24,222 nucleotides of DNA from Spirochaetaceae bacterium (GTDB lineage: Bacteria; Spirochaetota; Spirochaetia; Treponematales; Breznakiellaceae). The DNA is taken from contig JAITKQ010000020.1 in the NCBI GenBank assembly GCA_031278295.1, positions 1 to 24,222 on the forward strand, written 5' to 3'. Below the pieces are notes generated by a model. That model made no database searches. It saw only the letters and a program-made list of their open reading frames with translations, and was not told the DNA's origin. This document shows positions 1 to 7,003 of the stretch, in pieces. A program made the translations under genes and the position numbers. Numbering within the stretch: the stretch's first letter is position 1; each line of letters begins with the position of its first letter.

Positions 1-2
1 TA

Positions 3-113
3 CCGGAAAACGTTAAACAATTTGCGTTAACCAGCGGTTTTTTTGTGATTGAACAGTCCGGCGACACGGTAAAAATAGCCGTTCCGCCGGGTTTTGTCCC
101 CAAGAAATGGTAA
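3..113 (+). CDS. C-terminal fragment of an unknown protein (gene begins before the window)
   Basis: An open frame enters from the left edge and ends with TAA at 111-113. The last 36 residues read PENVKQFALTSG, then FFVIEQSGDTVKI, ending in GFVPKKW. It has no in-frame stop and no start, so this is the 3' end of a gene lying outside the window. The short beta-rich tail with a terminal K-W pair reminds me of tails of spirochaete proteins of unknown function, but I cannot name a family. It is convergent with ilvB, which ends at 216. The gap between them carries a 7-bp tandem repeat. Confidence 0.5.
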   Translation, partial: PENVKQFALTSGFFVIEQSGDTVKIAVPPGFVPKKW

Positions 114-117
114 GCCC

Positions 118-145
118 CACTGTTCACTAGCCACTATTCACTGGA
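118..145. repeat. Four-unit heptamer tandem repeat
   Basis: Four consecutive 7-bp units each begin with CACT (units CACTGTT, CACTAGC, CACTATT, CACTGGA). They start 4 bases after the stop codon of the left-edge gene and lie in the gap before the convergent ilvB end. The array is short and imperfect. It may be a decayed microsatellite. Confidence 0.5.
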
Positions 146-215
146 AAAGACATGGACCTTGGGGTAAAGCCGTTCCCTGACCTGTAGCCTTTCCACCGTC
201 CTGTTTCGGGCCGGC

Positions 216-1946
216 TTACAGAAGCTGTTGATCCACCGGTTTGCCGCCCGGTACCATAGGCAAAACCATCTCGTCAATGTCGATAAGCGCGTCAACCAGG
301 GCCGTGTTGCCGGCCTCGTTCGCGTCAAGCGCCGCCTCAAGCGCGGAGATGAAACTTTTTTCGTCCGTAGCGCGGTAGGCGGGAAGGCCGTAGGCGCCGG
401 CCAGTTTTACAAAATCGGGCGGCCTGTCAAGCGTAGTTTCGGAGTAACGTTCATCGTAGAACAGGTGTTGCCACTGGCGCACCATGCCGAGCGTTTTGTT
501 GTTAAAAATGATAACAACAACGGGAAGTTTGTATACGGCAAGCGTGGCAAGCTCCCCGCAGTTCATACGGAAGGATCCGTCCCCGGTAAAAAGCACCACC
601 GGACAATCCGGCATGGCTATCTTTGCGCCGAGCGCCGCGCCGAGTCCGTAGCCCATCGTGCCAAGCCCGCCGGAGCTTAAAAACGCCCTAGGCCTTTTAT
701 GCGGGTAGAATTGCGCCGCCCACATCTGGTGCTGCCCGACGTCCGTTACGGCAATCGCGCCGGGGCCCAGCCTTTTCCCCGTCTCCTCTATGATGAAGCG
801 CGGATGCAGCTTTGTTTTTCTGTGGTGGGCATTCGGAATCTTTGTCTTCCAGTGGGCAATTTCATCATGCCAACTGTTTGCCACACCGGCCTCCCCGTCA
901 TACTTTGAAAGCGTTTTGAGTATTTTTTGCAGTATCAGCTTGATATCGCCTGAAATTTCAAAATCGGTTTTAATGTTCTTGTTGATCTCAGCCGGGTCTA
1001 TATCAAACTGAAGTATATTCGCGTTACGGGCAAATATGTCCGCGCGGCTGGTAACGCGGTCCGAAAAGCGGGCCCCCACCGTGATCAGCAGGTCCGCCTT
1101 TTGCACCGCCTTGTTGGACGCGACCGTCCCGTGCATACCTATCATGCCGGTACAGAGGGGGTGATCATGGCTGAGCGCTCCCAGCGCCATCAGCGTCAGC
1201 GCGACAGGAGCGTTTACGCGCTCGGCAAAGGCTTTCAACTCCGCGCAGGCGTCCGCCGCTATAACGCCGCCGCCCGCGTAGATAAACGGGTGCTTTGAGG
1301 CGGCTATCATACCCGCCGCCTTTTCCAGTTCCGCGTTTCCAAACATTTCCCTTGAATTTCGGGCCGACAGCCGCCTTGAACGGGCGTTCAAGGCGGCTGT
1401 CCCGTCCGAGTCGGCGCCTACCCCGGACGGCCACACGGCCTTGTTGGATGTTATGTCTTTTGGGATGTCGATCAAAACCGGACCCGGGCGGCCCGATCCC
1501 GCCACGATAAAGGCTTCACGTACCACCTCCGCCAGTTCCGCGGCATCTTTCACGATCCAGTTATGCTTTACAACCGGCATCGTGATACCGGCGATGTCCA
1601 CTTCCTGAAAGCTGTCTTTGCCCAAAAGTCCGGTTGCGACATTGCCTGTTATCGCTACGAGCGGCACCGAATCCATGTAGGCTGTCGCGATGCCGGTAAC
1701 AAGGTTTGTAGCCCCCGGCCCGGAAGTCGCTATACAGACCCCCGTCTTCCCGCTTGCGCGGGCATAGCCGTCCGCCGCGTGGGCCGCGTGCTGTTCATGG
1801 CTTACCAGAATGTGGCGAATCCTGTCCGAATGTTTGTACAACTCGTCATAAATAAAAAGCACCGCGCCACCCGGATAGCCAAAAACCGTATCCACACCCT
1901 GCTCAACGAGAGCCTCTATCAAAATACGCGCACCGGAATACTCCAT
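216..1946 (-). CDS. ilvB: Acetolactate synthase, large (catalytic) subunit
   Basis: ThDP-dependent enzyme that condenses two pyruvates to acetolactate (valine/leucine), or pyruvate and 2-oxobutyrate (isoleucine), in the cytoplasm. Visible signatures are the PYR domain with catalytic Glu in SHEQHAAHAADGYAR (about residue 51) and TSGPGATNLVTG, the central domain after YAGGGV, and the ThDP/Mg motif GDGSF (about 455-459) followed by NNKTLGMVRQWQ. The C-terminus VLPMVPGG is typical. About 576 residues is the usual length. GAGG lies 9 bases before ATG at 1946, favouring it over ATG at 1952 or TTG at 1955. The linker between the PYR and central domains (about residues 165-207) looks roughly a dozen residues longer than usual and contains a perfect 36-bp palindrome. 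No ilvN regulatory subunit is adjacent. The gene may be co-transcribed with the glycosyltransferase upstream. Confidence 0.95.
   Translation of the reverse strand: MEYSGARILIEALVEQGVDTVFGYPGGAVLFIYDELYKHSDRIRHILVSHEQHAAHAADGYARASGKTGVCIATSGPGATNLVTGIATAYMDSVPLVAITGNVATGLLGKDSFQEVDIAGITMPVVKHNWIVKDAAELAEVVREAFIVAGSGRPGPVLIDIPKDITSNKAVWPSGVGADSDGTAALNARSRRLSARNSREMFGNAELEKAAGMIAASKHPFIYAGGGVIAADACAELKAFAERVNAPVALTLMALGALSHDHPLCTGMIGMHGTVASNKAVQKADLLITVGARFSDRVTSRADIFARNANILQFDIDPAEINKNIKTDFEISGDIKLILQKILKTLSKYDGEAGVANSWHDEIAHWKTKIPNAHHRKTKLHPRFIIEETGKRLGPGAIAVTDVGQHQMWAAQFYPHKRPRAFLSSGGLGTMGYGLGAALGAKIAMPDCPVVLFTGDGSFRMNCGELATLAVYKLPVVVIIFNNKTLGMVRQWQHLFYDERYSETTLDRPPDFVKLAGAYGLPAYRATDEKSFISALEAALDANEAGNTALVDALIDIDEMVLPMVPGGKPVDQQLL
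1366..1401. repeat. Perfect palindrome inside ilvB (17-bp arms, 2-base loop)
   Basis: Arms 1366-1382 and 1385-1400/1401 are exact reverse complements around a GG loop. The 36 bp equal 12 codons and encode about GTAALNARSRRL in the variable linker of acetolactate synthase. Length, frame and location fit an in-frame insertion of a palindromic element. Confidence 0.85.
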
Positions 1947-1982
1947 ACCCATCAACCTCGCAAACTATCACAAATTAAATTG

Positions 1983-2008
1983 CGCCGTAAAATTACGCCG
2001 TAAAATTA
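1983..2008. repeat. Two tandem 13-bp units at the glycosyltransferase stop codon
   Basis: The unit CGCCGTAAAATTA occurs twice back to back. The second copy contains the stop codon (2006-2008, read on the minus strand) of the glycosyltransferase. Each unit also holds a small inverted repeat, CGTAA/TTACG. It lies between that gene and ilvB. Confidence 0.7.
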
Positions 2009-2980
2009 CGCCGATTCCCGCACGATGTAATGCGGACGGCGCTTAACCTCGGTATACGTCTTGGCGAGGTACTGCCCGACAATGCCGACGCTGAAAAGCT
2101 GTATGCCGCTTGTAAACAGGATTATACAGACCGTAGATGCCCAGCCGTAAACGTTTACCGTATGGCCCATCAGCTTTTCCACCAATATCCACGCGATCAG
2201 GAGAAGCGCCGCAAGAAAAAGCAGAATACCCAGCACGGACGCGATGGCAAGGGGTTTTGACGAAAACGCGAATATCCCGTCAAATGCGTATATCACCAAG
2301 CGCCAGAATGACCACTTTGTCTTGCCCGAACCTCGGCTCCTGTTTTCGTACTCAAACCACTTTGTCCTAAAGCCCACCCATGGAAAGATGCCTTTTGAAA
2401 ACCTGTTCCGTTCCTCAAGCGAAAGAATCGCGTCAACATAGGCGCGGGTCATAAGCCTGAAATCGCGCGCCCCGTCAACCACGTCGATTTCGGCGAACTT
2501 TGCCATCATGCGGTAAAAACACCTCGCAAAGAATGACCTGACAGGCGGCTCCCCCTTCCTTGTAACCCGCCGCGCCGCCGCGCAGTCGCACTCGCCGGCG
2601 CTCACGGAAGCCAGCATCTCCGGTATCAGCGCCGGCGGGTCCTGCATGTCCGCGTCGAGCGTAACGACATACTTCCCGGTAGAGCCGGCAAACCCGGCAA
2701 GCAGGGCCGCCTCCTTGCCAAAATTCCTGGAAAACGATATGTAGTGTACACGCCCGTCCAGCGCGGCGTACTTTTTTATCTCTTCCAGCGTCGCGTCCTT
2801 AGAACCGTCGTCAACAAAAATAAGTTCGTAATCCGAAATGCCCGACTGCCCGTCAAGGACTTGCAGTACTTCCTCGTACAGGGGTTTTATAGAGGGTGCT
2901 TCGTTAAAACAGGGAACGACAAGGGAAAGGCCGGGTGTCCCGCCGCCCACACCGTGCCTGCCCGCCTTATCCATGGACAT
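2006..2980 (-). CDS. Family 2 glycosyltransferase, GtrB/DPM1-like, with two C-terminal membrane helices
   Basis: Likely transfers a sugar from a nucleotide donor to a polyprenyl phosphate at the cytoplasmic membrane, supplying lipid-linked sugar for envelope glycans. The GT-A domain begins LSLVVPCFNEA (18-28), with FVDDGSKD near 55-62, FSRNFGKEAALLAGF near 83-97 and the metal-binding TLDADMQDP near 107-115. A GARDFRLMTR stretch and GSGKTKW follow. Two hydrophobic helices lie at about 243-266 and 281-304, and the protein ends with a basic tail. At 324 residues this is the classic GtrB/YfdH architecture. The start is either ATG at 2980 or ATG at 2974; neither has a strong ribosome site. It follows the ATPase gene by 9 bases, so the two are probably co-transcribed. 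The actual sugar and acceptor cannot be read from sequence. Confidence 0.9.
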   Translation of the reverse strand: MSMDKAGRHGVGGGTPGLSLVVPCFNEAPSIKPLYEEVLQVLDGQSGISDYELIFVDDGSKDATLEEIKKYAALDGRVHYISFSRNFGKEAALLAGFAGSTGKYVVTLDADMQDPPALIPEMLASVSAGECDCAAARRVTRKGEPPVRSFFARCFYRMMAKFAEIDVVDGARDFRLMTRAYVDAILSLEERNRFSKGIFPWVGFRTKWFEYENRSRGSGKTKWSFWRLVIYAFDGIFAFSSKPLAIASVLGILLFLAALLLIAWILVEKLMGHTVNVYGWASTVCIILFTSGIQLFSVGIVGQYLAKTYTEVKRRPHYIVRESA

Positions 2981-2989
2981 AAACCGCTT

Positions 2990-3688
2990 TTAGTTTTCCA
3001 GGATCAGCAGTGTTTTGGGGTCCAGACGGACGATGCCTTCCGTTTTATAGTTGCCGTGTTCTTTCAAAACTAGCAATTCGGTATAGGCCGTCTTTGGATC
3101 CAGCATGATAACCACGTCTATAAGGTCTTCTATGTTGTTTACAACGACAGGTATACCGCGCTTGTCGTAAGGCGGCGTACCCGACAAGTCGCAGCTATAC
3201 CAGACGGAAACCCCGATCTCTTTTGCAAAGTCTTTCAGCGTCGAAATGCGTCCGCGTTCCGCAATCGTAAAGTCAAACCCGTCGATGATGATGGAATCGG
3301 CCTTAAAGCCGCCTTCAACGATCATTGATTTAAGGCTGCGCCGTATCACGTCGCTGTTCACGCCTTCCTGGTTAAAATTCATCAGGACGCGGTTGCGGAT
3401 CAGCTCATCCGCAACCTCACGCTCGTTTTCCAGTTGTTTTTTCCTGGTTATCTCTTCAAAAATATTTTTGTACCAGTTTTGAACATGGTTGGCGTGCTGG
3501 TTAAAAGAAATATGAATTATTTTTTTGTCCTGCAACAGCTTGTCCAGCGCAATCTGAACAAGAACCGAAGTTTTCCCAATCCCCTTGGGTGCGGACAAAA
3601 TACCAATCTCACCGGCCTTTAGGCCGCCCTGTATAGTTTTTTCAAGCAGTCTAACGGGACTGCGCTGTACAAGCTCATTTTTTACCAC
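2990..3688 (-). CDS. RecA/KaiC-fold P-loop ATPase of unknown role
   Basis: A 232-residue single-domain ATPase. The Walker A motif is APKGIGKT (33-40), with a hydrophobic strand before it (GEIGILS). The Walker B-like strand is SIIIDGFD (132-139). A short N-terminal segment, then helix-strand alternation to the end, fits the RecA/RadA/KaiC/DnaB-core fold. I chose GTG at 3688 because AAGGAG (3695-3700 on this strand) sits six bases upstream. The frame is open 19 codons further, to 3745, but that extension would include the ribosome site. It is the first gene of a minus-strand run with the glycosyltransferase 9 bases downstream. I do not recognise a named protein. Roles in DNA handling or as a regulatory KaiC-like ATPase are both possible. 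Confidence 0.8.
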   Translation of the reverse strand: MVKNELVQRSPVRLLEKTIQGGLKAGEIGILSAPKGIGKTSVLVQIALDKLLQDKKIIHISFNQHANHVQNWYKNIFEEITRKKQLENEREVADELIRNRVLMNFNQEGVNSDVIRRSLKSMIVEGGFKADSIIIDGFDFTIAERGRISTLKDFAKEIGVSVWYSCDLSGTPPYDKRGIPVVVNNIEDLIDVVIMLDPKTAYTELLVLKEHGNYKTEGIVRLDPKTLLILEN

Positions 3689-3715
3689 GGATGTCTCCTT
3701 AAAAAACACCAAATC

Positions 3716-3721
3716 ATTATA
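3716..3721 (-). promoter_or_regulatory. Candidate -10 box for the ATPase-glycosyltransferase-ilvB run
   Basis: Read on the minus strand this is a perfect TATAAT, about 28 bases upstream of the GTG start and 16 bases before AAGGAG. The hexamer 17 bases further upstream (TGCTTG) is a poor -35. Confidence 0.4.
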
Positions 3722-3754
3722 GATGAAAGGACGCCGGACAAGCAAAGCTTGCCG

Positions 3755-3774
3755 CCCAAAACTGAAGTTTTGGG
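3755..3774. repeat. Inverted repeat with TGAA loop between divergent genes
   Basis: CCCAAAAC and GTTTTGGG are exact complements separated by TGAA. It lies in the 275-bp gap between the divergent ATPase and GerMN genes, just upstream of the candidate -10 of the minus-strand gene. It could be an operator, a terminator fragment, or one of the short-loop palindromes seen throughout the window. Confidence 0.55.
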
Positions 3775-3963
3775 AAAGCCCTGGTTCTTGTAAAATCTAT
3801 CAGAATGAAGGCACGTTTTCAAGCCCGCCATGCAATTTTACACCCGGGCGCGTAAGGCGGGGATACTTTTTTAATACACCTGCGACATGGTTTTAAAATG
3901 CTTGTGCCGGAAATCGTAGCCTGAGTCCGGTAAATTGACCGCTTCGTACTTTTCACGTAGAAT

Positions 3964-4779
3964 ATGGACATGAGCGTTCGTAAATCAGGCAAAGGCGTGA
4001 ATAGCCCGCAAAAAAGGCGGTCGCGCATGGCGGCGATCCTTTTTTGGATGATCTTTTTAATTGTCATACTGCTGCTGTTTATAATCAACCTGCCGCTTAT
4101 CCGAAATACTTTGGAATCTACCCGCTTTATTGAACGCCTTACGAATACGCCGGTAAACGCAGCGCCGGAGACCGGGGATCCGGTACCCGTCGGTGAGTCG
4201 CCGCCCGCGAGCCAAATCCTTATCGCGCCGCCCGGTACGGCGGCCGGGACGCCTTCCGCCCGAATTCCGGATACGGACACAAGCGGCACCGGCGGCGCAC
4301 AGGAAAGCCGGCCCGATCCAGTCGAAACTGCCGGTGAACCGTCCGGAAAGTCACAGCCCGCGGTACGGGATCGGGTGATATACTTTGTAAAAATTGATAA
4401 TTCCGGCATGGTACTCACCTCGCCCGTAAAAAGACAGGTCTTTGTTTCAGATTCACCGTTGCTCGACGCGCTTAACCTTTTGATGCAAGGCCCTACGACC
4501 GGCGAGGAGGGTCAGGGCCTCACATCGCTTGTACCGGAGGGGGTCCGCGTACAGAGCGCTCACGTTGCCGGCAGTACGGCCTTGATAAGTTTTAATGAAA
4601 ATTTCATGTTCAACAGGTATGGGGCGGAAGGATATATAGCCCAGCTACGCCAAATTGTCTGGACGGCAACCGAATTTCCAAACATACACGACGTACAAAT
4701 TTTGATAGAAGGCCGCCGCATTGATTTTCTCGGTGAAAGTATCCGTATAGGCCGTCCCATCGGCAGGGACGACCTGTAA
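3964..4779 (+). CDS. Membrane-anchored GerMN-domain protein
   Basis: A 271-residue protein. It has a basic N-terminus, one transmembrane helix at about 23-43 (AILFWMIFLIVILLLFIIN), a Pro/Thr/Gly-rich low-complexity linker (about 61-133), and a C-terminal GerMN domain (about 164-255). The domain shows LLDALNLLMQGPTTGEEGQG, then SLVPEGVRV, an ALISFNENF strand and VQILIEG. The GerMN domain is named from GerM of spore formers and also occurs in envelope proteins of bacteria that do not sporulate. Here it probably acts outside the cytoplasmic membrane in envelope biology; the exact role is unknown. ATG at 3964 and ATG at 3970 are both possible, and no good ribosome site is visible. A G15 tract lies 25 bases after the stop. 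Confidence 0.8.
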   Translation: MDMSVRKSGKGVNSPQKRRSRMAAILFWMIFLIVILLLFIINLPLIRNTLESTRFIERLTNTPVNAAPETGDPVPVGESPPASQILIAPPGTAAGTPSARIPDTDTSGTGGAQESRPDPVETAGEPSGKSQPAVRDRVIYFVKIDNSGMVLTSPVKRQVFVSDSPLLDALNLLMQGPTTGEEGQGLTSLVPEGVRVQSAHVAGSTALISFNENFMFNRYGAEGYIAQLRQIVWTATEFPNIHDVQILIEGRRIDFLGESIRIGRPIGRDDL

Positions 4780-4804
4780 AAGGCGCCGGCTGCCGCCGGA
4801 TTCC

Positions 4805-4819
4805 GGGGGGGGGGGGGGG
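4805..4819. repeat. Homopolymer run of 15 G
   Basis: An uninterrupted G15 starts 25 bases after the GerMN stop codon. Runs this long are prone to slipped-strand length change. It is one of four such G/C tracts in the window, all intergenic. Confidence 0.95.
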
Positions 4820-4950
4820 CCGCCCTTCCTTTTACCTTGAACGCTCCGCGTCCAAAAACCGCTCGCCCTGCGTGTGGCCTTGAATTTCCCGTGAAAGGCG
4901 GTAAAATTTAGCAGTAATTTTACATTTACCGGTTTATCTTTGCCGGCATT

Positions 4951-5096
4951 GCCGAAAAAGCCGTCGTGTATGAAACGTGCAAGGGATTGGAGGGGCAACA
5001 CAAGGGGCTTGCCTTGCGGAACCCCGCAAAGCCCGGTTTCCGGCACGAAGTGCCGGAAATGCGCCCAAATTACATGAAATTTCTGTAAATGTAAAA
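4951..5096. repeat. Dispersed intergenic repeat, copy 1 (inverted 12-mers flank it from 4918)
   Basis: It matches 8862-9100 over nearly its whole length. Shared blocks are GCCGAAAA(A)GCCG, GTGTAYGAAACG, GGGATTGGAGGGGC, GGGGCTTGCCTTGCGGAACC, AAAGCCCGGTTTCCGGCACG, CCGGAAATGCGCCCAAAT and the end block GTAAATGTAAAA. In this copy the centre holds a perfect hairpin, TTTCCGGCAC-GAA-GTGCCGGAAA. Exact inverted 12-mers at 4918-4929 and 5085-5096 give it a MITE-like outline, though no target duplication was identified. Confidence 0.85.
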
Positions 5097-5121
5097 CTGC
5101 TGAAAAAATTTAGTATCCTGC

Positions 5122-5676
5122 ATGAATATTTTGTTGTTGTATCTTGAATTTGCCGGTATCGGGCTTTTTTCGGTAGGCGGGGGGCTGGCGACACTGCCGT
5201 TCATATACGGGCTTGCCGACAGGTACCTGTGGCTCGACGCGGCCTGGATACCGGATATGCTCGCCGTCGCGCAGCTTCTGCCGGGAGCAATGGGCGTGAA
5301 TCTTGGCGCTTACGTGGGTATACGCGCCGCAGGGGTGGCCGGGGCCTTTGCGGCGGCAACCGGCCTGGTAAGCGTTCCGGTGCTTATAATTATAGCCATA
5401 GCCCGCCTGTACGACGGCTTCAAAAAAAACCTGACGGTGCGCGGCATCTTTGAAGGCTTGCGCCCTGCCGCCGCCGGTTTGCTGGCCGTAGCCGGTTACG
5501 GCATCCTGAAACTTGCGTTCTACAGACCGGACGCCGCGATCTGGTATCAATCCCTAAAACTGCGTGAATGTCTTATAGCGGTGATTTTTTATATCCTGTT
5601 GGCGCACTTCAAAAAACTTCCTACCGTACTTTTTATCGCGGCCGGAGCCTTCATCGGTATAATTTTTGAGTTGTAG
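5122..5676 (+). CDS. Chromate transporter family (CHR) half-size membrane protein
   Basis: A 184-residue, strongly hydrophobic protein equal to one CHR domain. The hallmarks are FSVGGG (16-21) and AQLLPGAMGVN (50-60, the family's AQ..PG...N motif), followed by helices such as VSVPVLIIIAIARLY and a C-terminal pair. Characterised CHR proteins export chromate or are linked to sulfate/oxyanion transport; the substrate here is inferred only. Short-chain members normally occur as adjacent pairs with opposite topology, but no partner is seen on either side. The gene begins directly after the repeat element, whose end is 25 bases upstream of ATG. No clear ribosome site is visible. The stop is followed closely by the lipoprotein promoter region. 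Confidence 0.85.
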   Translation: MNILLLYLEFAGIGLFSVGGGLATLPFIYGLADRYLWLDAAWIPDMLAVAQLLPGAMGVNLGAYVGIRAAGVAGAFAAATGLVSVPVLIIIAIARLYDGFKKNLTVRGIFEGLRPAAAGLLAVAGYGILKLAFYRPDAAIWYQSLKLRECLIAVIFYILLAHFKKLPTVLFIAAGAFIGIIFEL

Positions 5677-5719
5677 CTAGAAAAACCTTTTTTTGTATGT
5701 TATCATGGACGGATACGTT

Positions 5720-5725
5720 TATAAT
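5720..5725 (+). promoter_or_regulatory. Candidate -10 box for the binding lipoprotein
   Basis: A perfect TATAAT sits 24 bases before the GTG start. The -35 side is poor (ATGTTA at 17-base spacing; TGTTAT at 16). The leader would be only about 18 bases and carries AAGGAG at 5738-5743. Confidence 0.45.
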
Positions 5726-5749
5726 TTCACTAAATTTAAGGAGAGAAAA

Positions 5750-6889
5750 GTGAAAAAATCAAGTTTGACTCTTGTCAGTTTAATACTGACGGCTTGTGTT
5801 TCTTTGGTTGCTTGTAAGCGGGATGCGGACACTGTAAAAATCGGTGGTATATTCCCGCTGTCCGGCAATGTGGCGGTTTACGGCATTGAAGCGCGTAACG
5901 GGGTACTGCTGGCGATCGATGAGATCAACGCGGCCGGCGGGATAGGCGGCAAGAAGGTTGAGTTGATCTTCGAAGATGACGAGGGGAATCCCGAAAAATC
6001 GGTTAATGCGTATAACAAGCTCACGGCAAAGGACAACGTGAAAATGATTATAGGCAGCCTGACTTCGGGGTGTACCATCGCCATAACATCAAAGGCCCAG
6101 ACGCAGCAGGTGTTGCTTGTCGCCCCTGCCGCTACGGCGGAAGCGGTTACGGAAGCGGGCGATTATATATTCCGCGCCTGCTTCATCGACCCGTTCCAGG
6201 GTACGGTTGGAGGTATTTTTTCAGCGAACGATCTTGGCGCCAAACAGGCGGCGGTACTTTACGACAATGGCAACGACTACTCTGTGGGGCTCAAAGATAA
6301 CTTCATCACCGCTTTCCAGCAGCAAGGCGGCGTGATAGCGGCAAATGAATCGTATATGACGGGCGATGTGGATTTTAACGCGCAGATAACGAAGATCAAA
6401 GCCGCGAATCCCGATCTGGTTTACCTGCCCGATTACTACAACACCGTGGCCCTCATCGCGAAACAGCTTAGGGCGCAGGGAATAAACACCCCCATCGTTG
6501 GGGCGGACGGCTGGGACGGCCTCACGGAAAACGCGGGCGACGAGGTTCTTAACGGCTACTATTCCAACCATTACGCTTCGGACTCAACCGATTCGAAGGT
6601 TCAAAATTTTGTAAAGTCGTACCGTACCAAATTCGGCTCCATCCCTGTTTCGTTTGCGGCGCTTGGGTACGATTCGATGTACCTTATCCGTGACGCGATA
6701 GTAGCGGCAGACTCGCTCGATTCTACAAGGGTAAAGGACGCGCTGGCCGCCCTGAACGGCAGTTATGTAACCGGCAACCTGTCATTTAACGAAAAACACA
6801 ATCCTGTTAAATCCGCCGTCATCGTTGAAATAGTTAAACAAGGTGATAAACTTGCAACGGTGTATAAAACAACGGTGGACCCGCAGTAA
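5750..6889 (+). CDS. Branched-chain amino-acid-type ABC transporter substrate-binding lipoprotein (LivJ/LivK-like)
   Basis: A periplasmic-binding-protein type I fold. The mature part begins TVKIGGIFPLSGNVAVYG, followed by the family-typical GVLLAIDEINAAGGIGGKKV, EDDEGNPEKSVNAYNKL and IIGSLTSGCTIAI. The start is GTG at 5750, because AAGGAG at 5738-5743 sits six bases upstream; an earlier ATG at 5693 precedes the promoter. The N-terminal signal KKSSLTLVSLILTACVSLVAC ends in a lipobox-like LVAC with Cys at residue 22, so it is probably lipid-anchored. At 379 residues it is of normal size. The permease and ATPase genes (livHMGF) are not in the window, so the binding protein is an orphan here. The ligand could be branched-chain amino acids, other amino acids or amides. 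It is probably transcribed alone, with a hairpin after the stop. Confidence 0.92.
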   Translation: MKKSSLTLVSLILTACVSLVACKRDADTVKIGGIFPLSGNVAVYGIEARNGVLLAIDEINAAGGIGGKKVELIFEDDEGNPEKSVNAYNKLTAKDNVKMIIGSLTSGCTIAITSKAQTQQVLLVAPAATAEAVTEAGDYIFRACFIDPFQGTVGGIFSANDLGAKQAAVLYDNGNDYSVGLKDNFITAFQQQGGVIAANESYMTGDVDFNAQITKIKAANPDLVYLPDYYNTVALIAKQLRAQGINTPIVGADGWDGLTENAGDEVLNGYYSNHYASDSTDSKVQNFVKSYRTKFGSIPVSFAALGYDSMYLIRDAIVAADSLDSTRVKDALAALNGSYVTGNLSFNEKHNPVKSAVIVEIVKQGDKLATVYKTTVDPQ

Positions 6890-6926
6890 TTTTACGATCT
6901 ACGCCGGTTAAATATACGATGTTTTG

Positions 6927-6962
6927 CAAACAGGCGGGAGGATGGGGCTCCCGTCTTGTTTG
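6927..6962 (+). terminator. Stem-loop after the binding lipoprotein gene
   Basis: The left arm 6927-6940 pairs with the right arm 6948-6962 in about 14 pairs, with one G-T pair and one bulged T. The loop is seven bases and the right side is T-rich (CTTGTTTG) without a clean U tract. It lies 38 bases after the stop codon, a plausible but not ideal intrinsic terminator. Confidence 0.5.
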
Positions 6963-7003
6963 TACGGGGCTTGGCATGAGGCATAATTTTTTCGGTATTT
7001 TTT

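Larger units (their letters stand above)
4780..5121. other. Long gap with G15 tract and dispersed repeat; no gene seen
   Basis: The 342 bases between the GerMN gene and the chromate transporter contain the G15 run (4805-4819) and repeat copy 1. The 12-mer TTTTACATTTAC (4918-4929) is repeated in inverted form at 5085-5096, bracketing about 180 bp. Short open frames here are repeat translations, not credible genes. Half-size chromate transporters usually come in pairs, so loss of a partner gene from this gap is conceivable, but no remnant was recognised. Confidence 0.6.

Noticed and set aside
3819..4418. A 199-codon minus-strand frame antisense to the GerMN gene
   Set aside because: The plus-strand frame has a membrane helix and a recognisable domain; the antisense frame is low-complexity with no family features.
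4645..5194. Minus-strand open frames across the gap before the chromate transporter
   Set aside because: They read through the G15 run and the repeat and overlap two well-supported plus-strand genes.
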